Origin: SAT2750 sp964476375
GTDB taxonomy: Bacteria; Planctomycetota; Planctomycetia; Pirellulales; Pirellulaceae
Length of the DNA: 22,658 nucleotides
Direction of reading: 5' to 3'
Assembly (NCBI GenBank): GCA_964476375.1
Contig: CAYYZW010000102.1
Location: 1-22,658 of the forward strand
This document shows, one piece after another, positions 22,112 to 22,658 of this stretch. The position numbers and the translations under genes are program-made. How positions within the stretch are numbered: position 1 is the stretch's first letter; each line of letters begins with the position of its first letter. The notes under the pieces are model-generated. The model saw nothing but the letters and a program-made list of their open reading frames with translations. It did not search any database and was not told the origin of the DNA.

Positions 22112-22658
22112 CTAAAACCAGTTCCAGGGCATCAGGTCGCTGACGGTGAAACCCGATTGAAGGAGCTGCTCGAAAGCAGACATGCGAACTGCATCGGCAT
22201 TCCGCAATGCCTGGCTTTCACTCGTCTCTCCGGAGAGGAGATCTTTCCAGAGCCGGATATTCGTATTCAGGTCCAGTCCGCTGGATGCCTCAAGCGACTG
22301 GGCGGCCGCGTACTGGATGGCAGGGTCATCATCGTCGAGCAGATCCACCAGAGACTCACGGATTCGTGGCTGGTCCGTTGTGGCCCGGCAGGTCCCTAGC
22401 GCCCGCATCGCTGCAATTCGCACATCCTGGTTGGTATCCCCGGCGACTCTTTGAAGCAGGATCCCAACTCGCTCAGGAGATGACTGGATCTCCCAGGCCC
22501 TGCAGGCAGCAATCCTCACCTCGGGAATATCTGACTCACTGGCCTGGCGAAGTCCTGGAATCGCCTCGGGAACATCGAAGACTGCCAGAGTCCGCCCCAG
22601 TCCCAACCGCAGCACCATGTCCTCTGTCTCGTCAATACTGGCACCAAGCGCCTCGTCA
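22112..22658 (-). CDS. HEAT-repeat protein, partial (5' end outside the window)
   Basis: The stop is at 22112-22114 and the frame stays open to the window edge, so the N-terminus is missing; an ATG at 22618 is internal or optional. The visible part contains at least three HEAT-type repeats, with the recurring pattern of a charged turn, VRIAACRAW or VRIAAMRALG, and a following helix. Examples are SDIPEVRIAACRAW, TNQDVRIAAMRALG and DDPAIQYAAAQSLEA. Such repeats form elongated binding scaffolds and do not themselves reveal function. The C-terminus (SGFTVSDLMPWNWF) leaves the repeat pattern. It lies 21 bp upstream of the exported protein gene on the same strand. Confidence 0.8.
   Translation of the reverse strand, partial: DEALGASIDETEDMVLRLGLGRTLAVFDVPEAIPGLRQASESDIPEVRIAACRAWEIQSSPERVGILLQRVAGDTNQDVRIAAMRALGTCRATTDQPRIRESLVDLLDDDDPAIQYAAAQSLEASSGLDLNTNIRLWKDLLSGETSESQALRNADAVRMSAFEQLLQSGFTVSDLMPWNWF

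Overview
This is a GC-rich bacterial chromosome segment (about 60% G+C by eye) and most likely comes from a planctomycete. The clues are a SLA1-homology (SHD1) domain protein with a Cys-containing C-terminal module that I associate with planctomycete exported proteins, several lineage-specific small proteins, weak or absent Shine-Dalgarno sequences, and housekeeping genes scattered among hypothetical exported proteins. No phage, insertion sequence, CRISPR array, rRNA or tRNA was seen.

Layout. Positions 1-420 hold a doubtful pair of micro-ORFs. A small conserved protein (421-648) converges on rsmA-ribE (minus strand). Then come eno, a translationally coupled pair of membrane proteins (3732-4642), and surE (minus). 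guaA and ettA follow on the plus strand. A 48-residue lysine-rich protein (9123-9269) is followed by a gene interrupted by an in-frame UGA at 9362-9364. The minus-strand run proC, 76-aa protein, 161-aa protein, efpL lies at 11845-9599. A small exported protein precedes selB and selA on the plus strand. After these come an exported protein, guaB with a clear promoter, the SHD1 protein, an FmdB-type zinc ribbon (minus), nnrE (plus), and at the right edge a minus-strand pair: an exported protein and a HEAT-repeat protein that runs off the window.

The most important observation is the UGA-interrupted gene at 9332-9568. Read with UGA as selenocysteine it gives a complete 78-residue SelW/Rdx-family protein with a CxxU redox motif. 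It has a good ribosome-binding site, and a perfect 7-bp hairpin stands 22 nt after the UGA, as expected of a bacterial SECIS element. The two dedicated Sec factors, SelB (elongation factor) and SelA (Sec synthase), are encoded 3-7 kb downstream in the same window. Machinery and client therefore support each other. A conventional ORF scan misses the gene completely because no ATG or GTG follows the UGA in frame. A second stem-loop sits just before selA and could be a SelB-responsive control element. selD and the Sec tRNA gene are not in the window.

The rest is mainly central metabolism and translation: 16S rRNA methylation (RsmA), riboflavin synthesis (RibE), glycolysis (Eno), GMP synthesis (GuaB, GuaA), proline synthesis (ProC), translation quality factors (EttA, EfpL) and nicotinamide nucleotide repair (NnrE).
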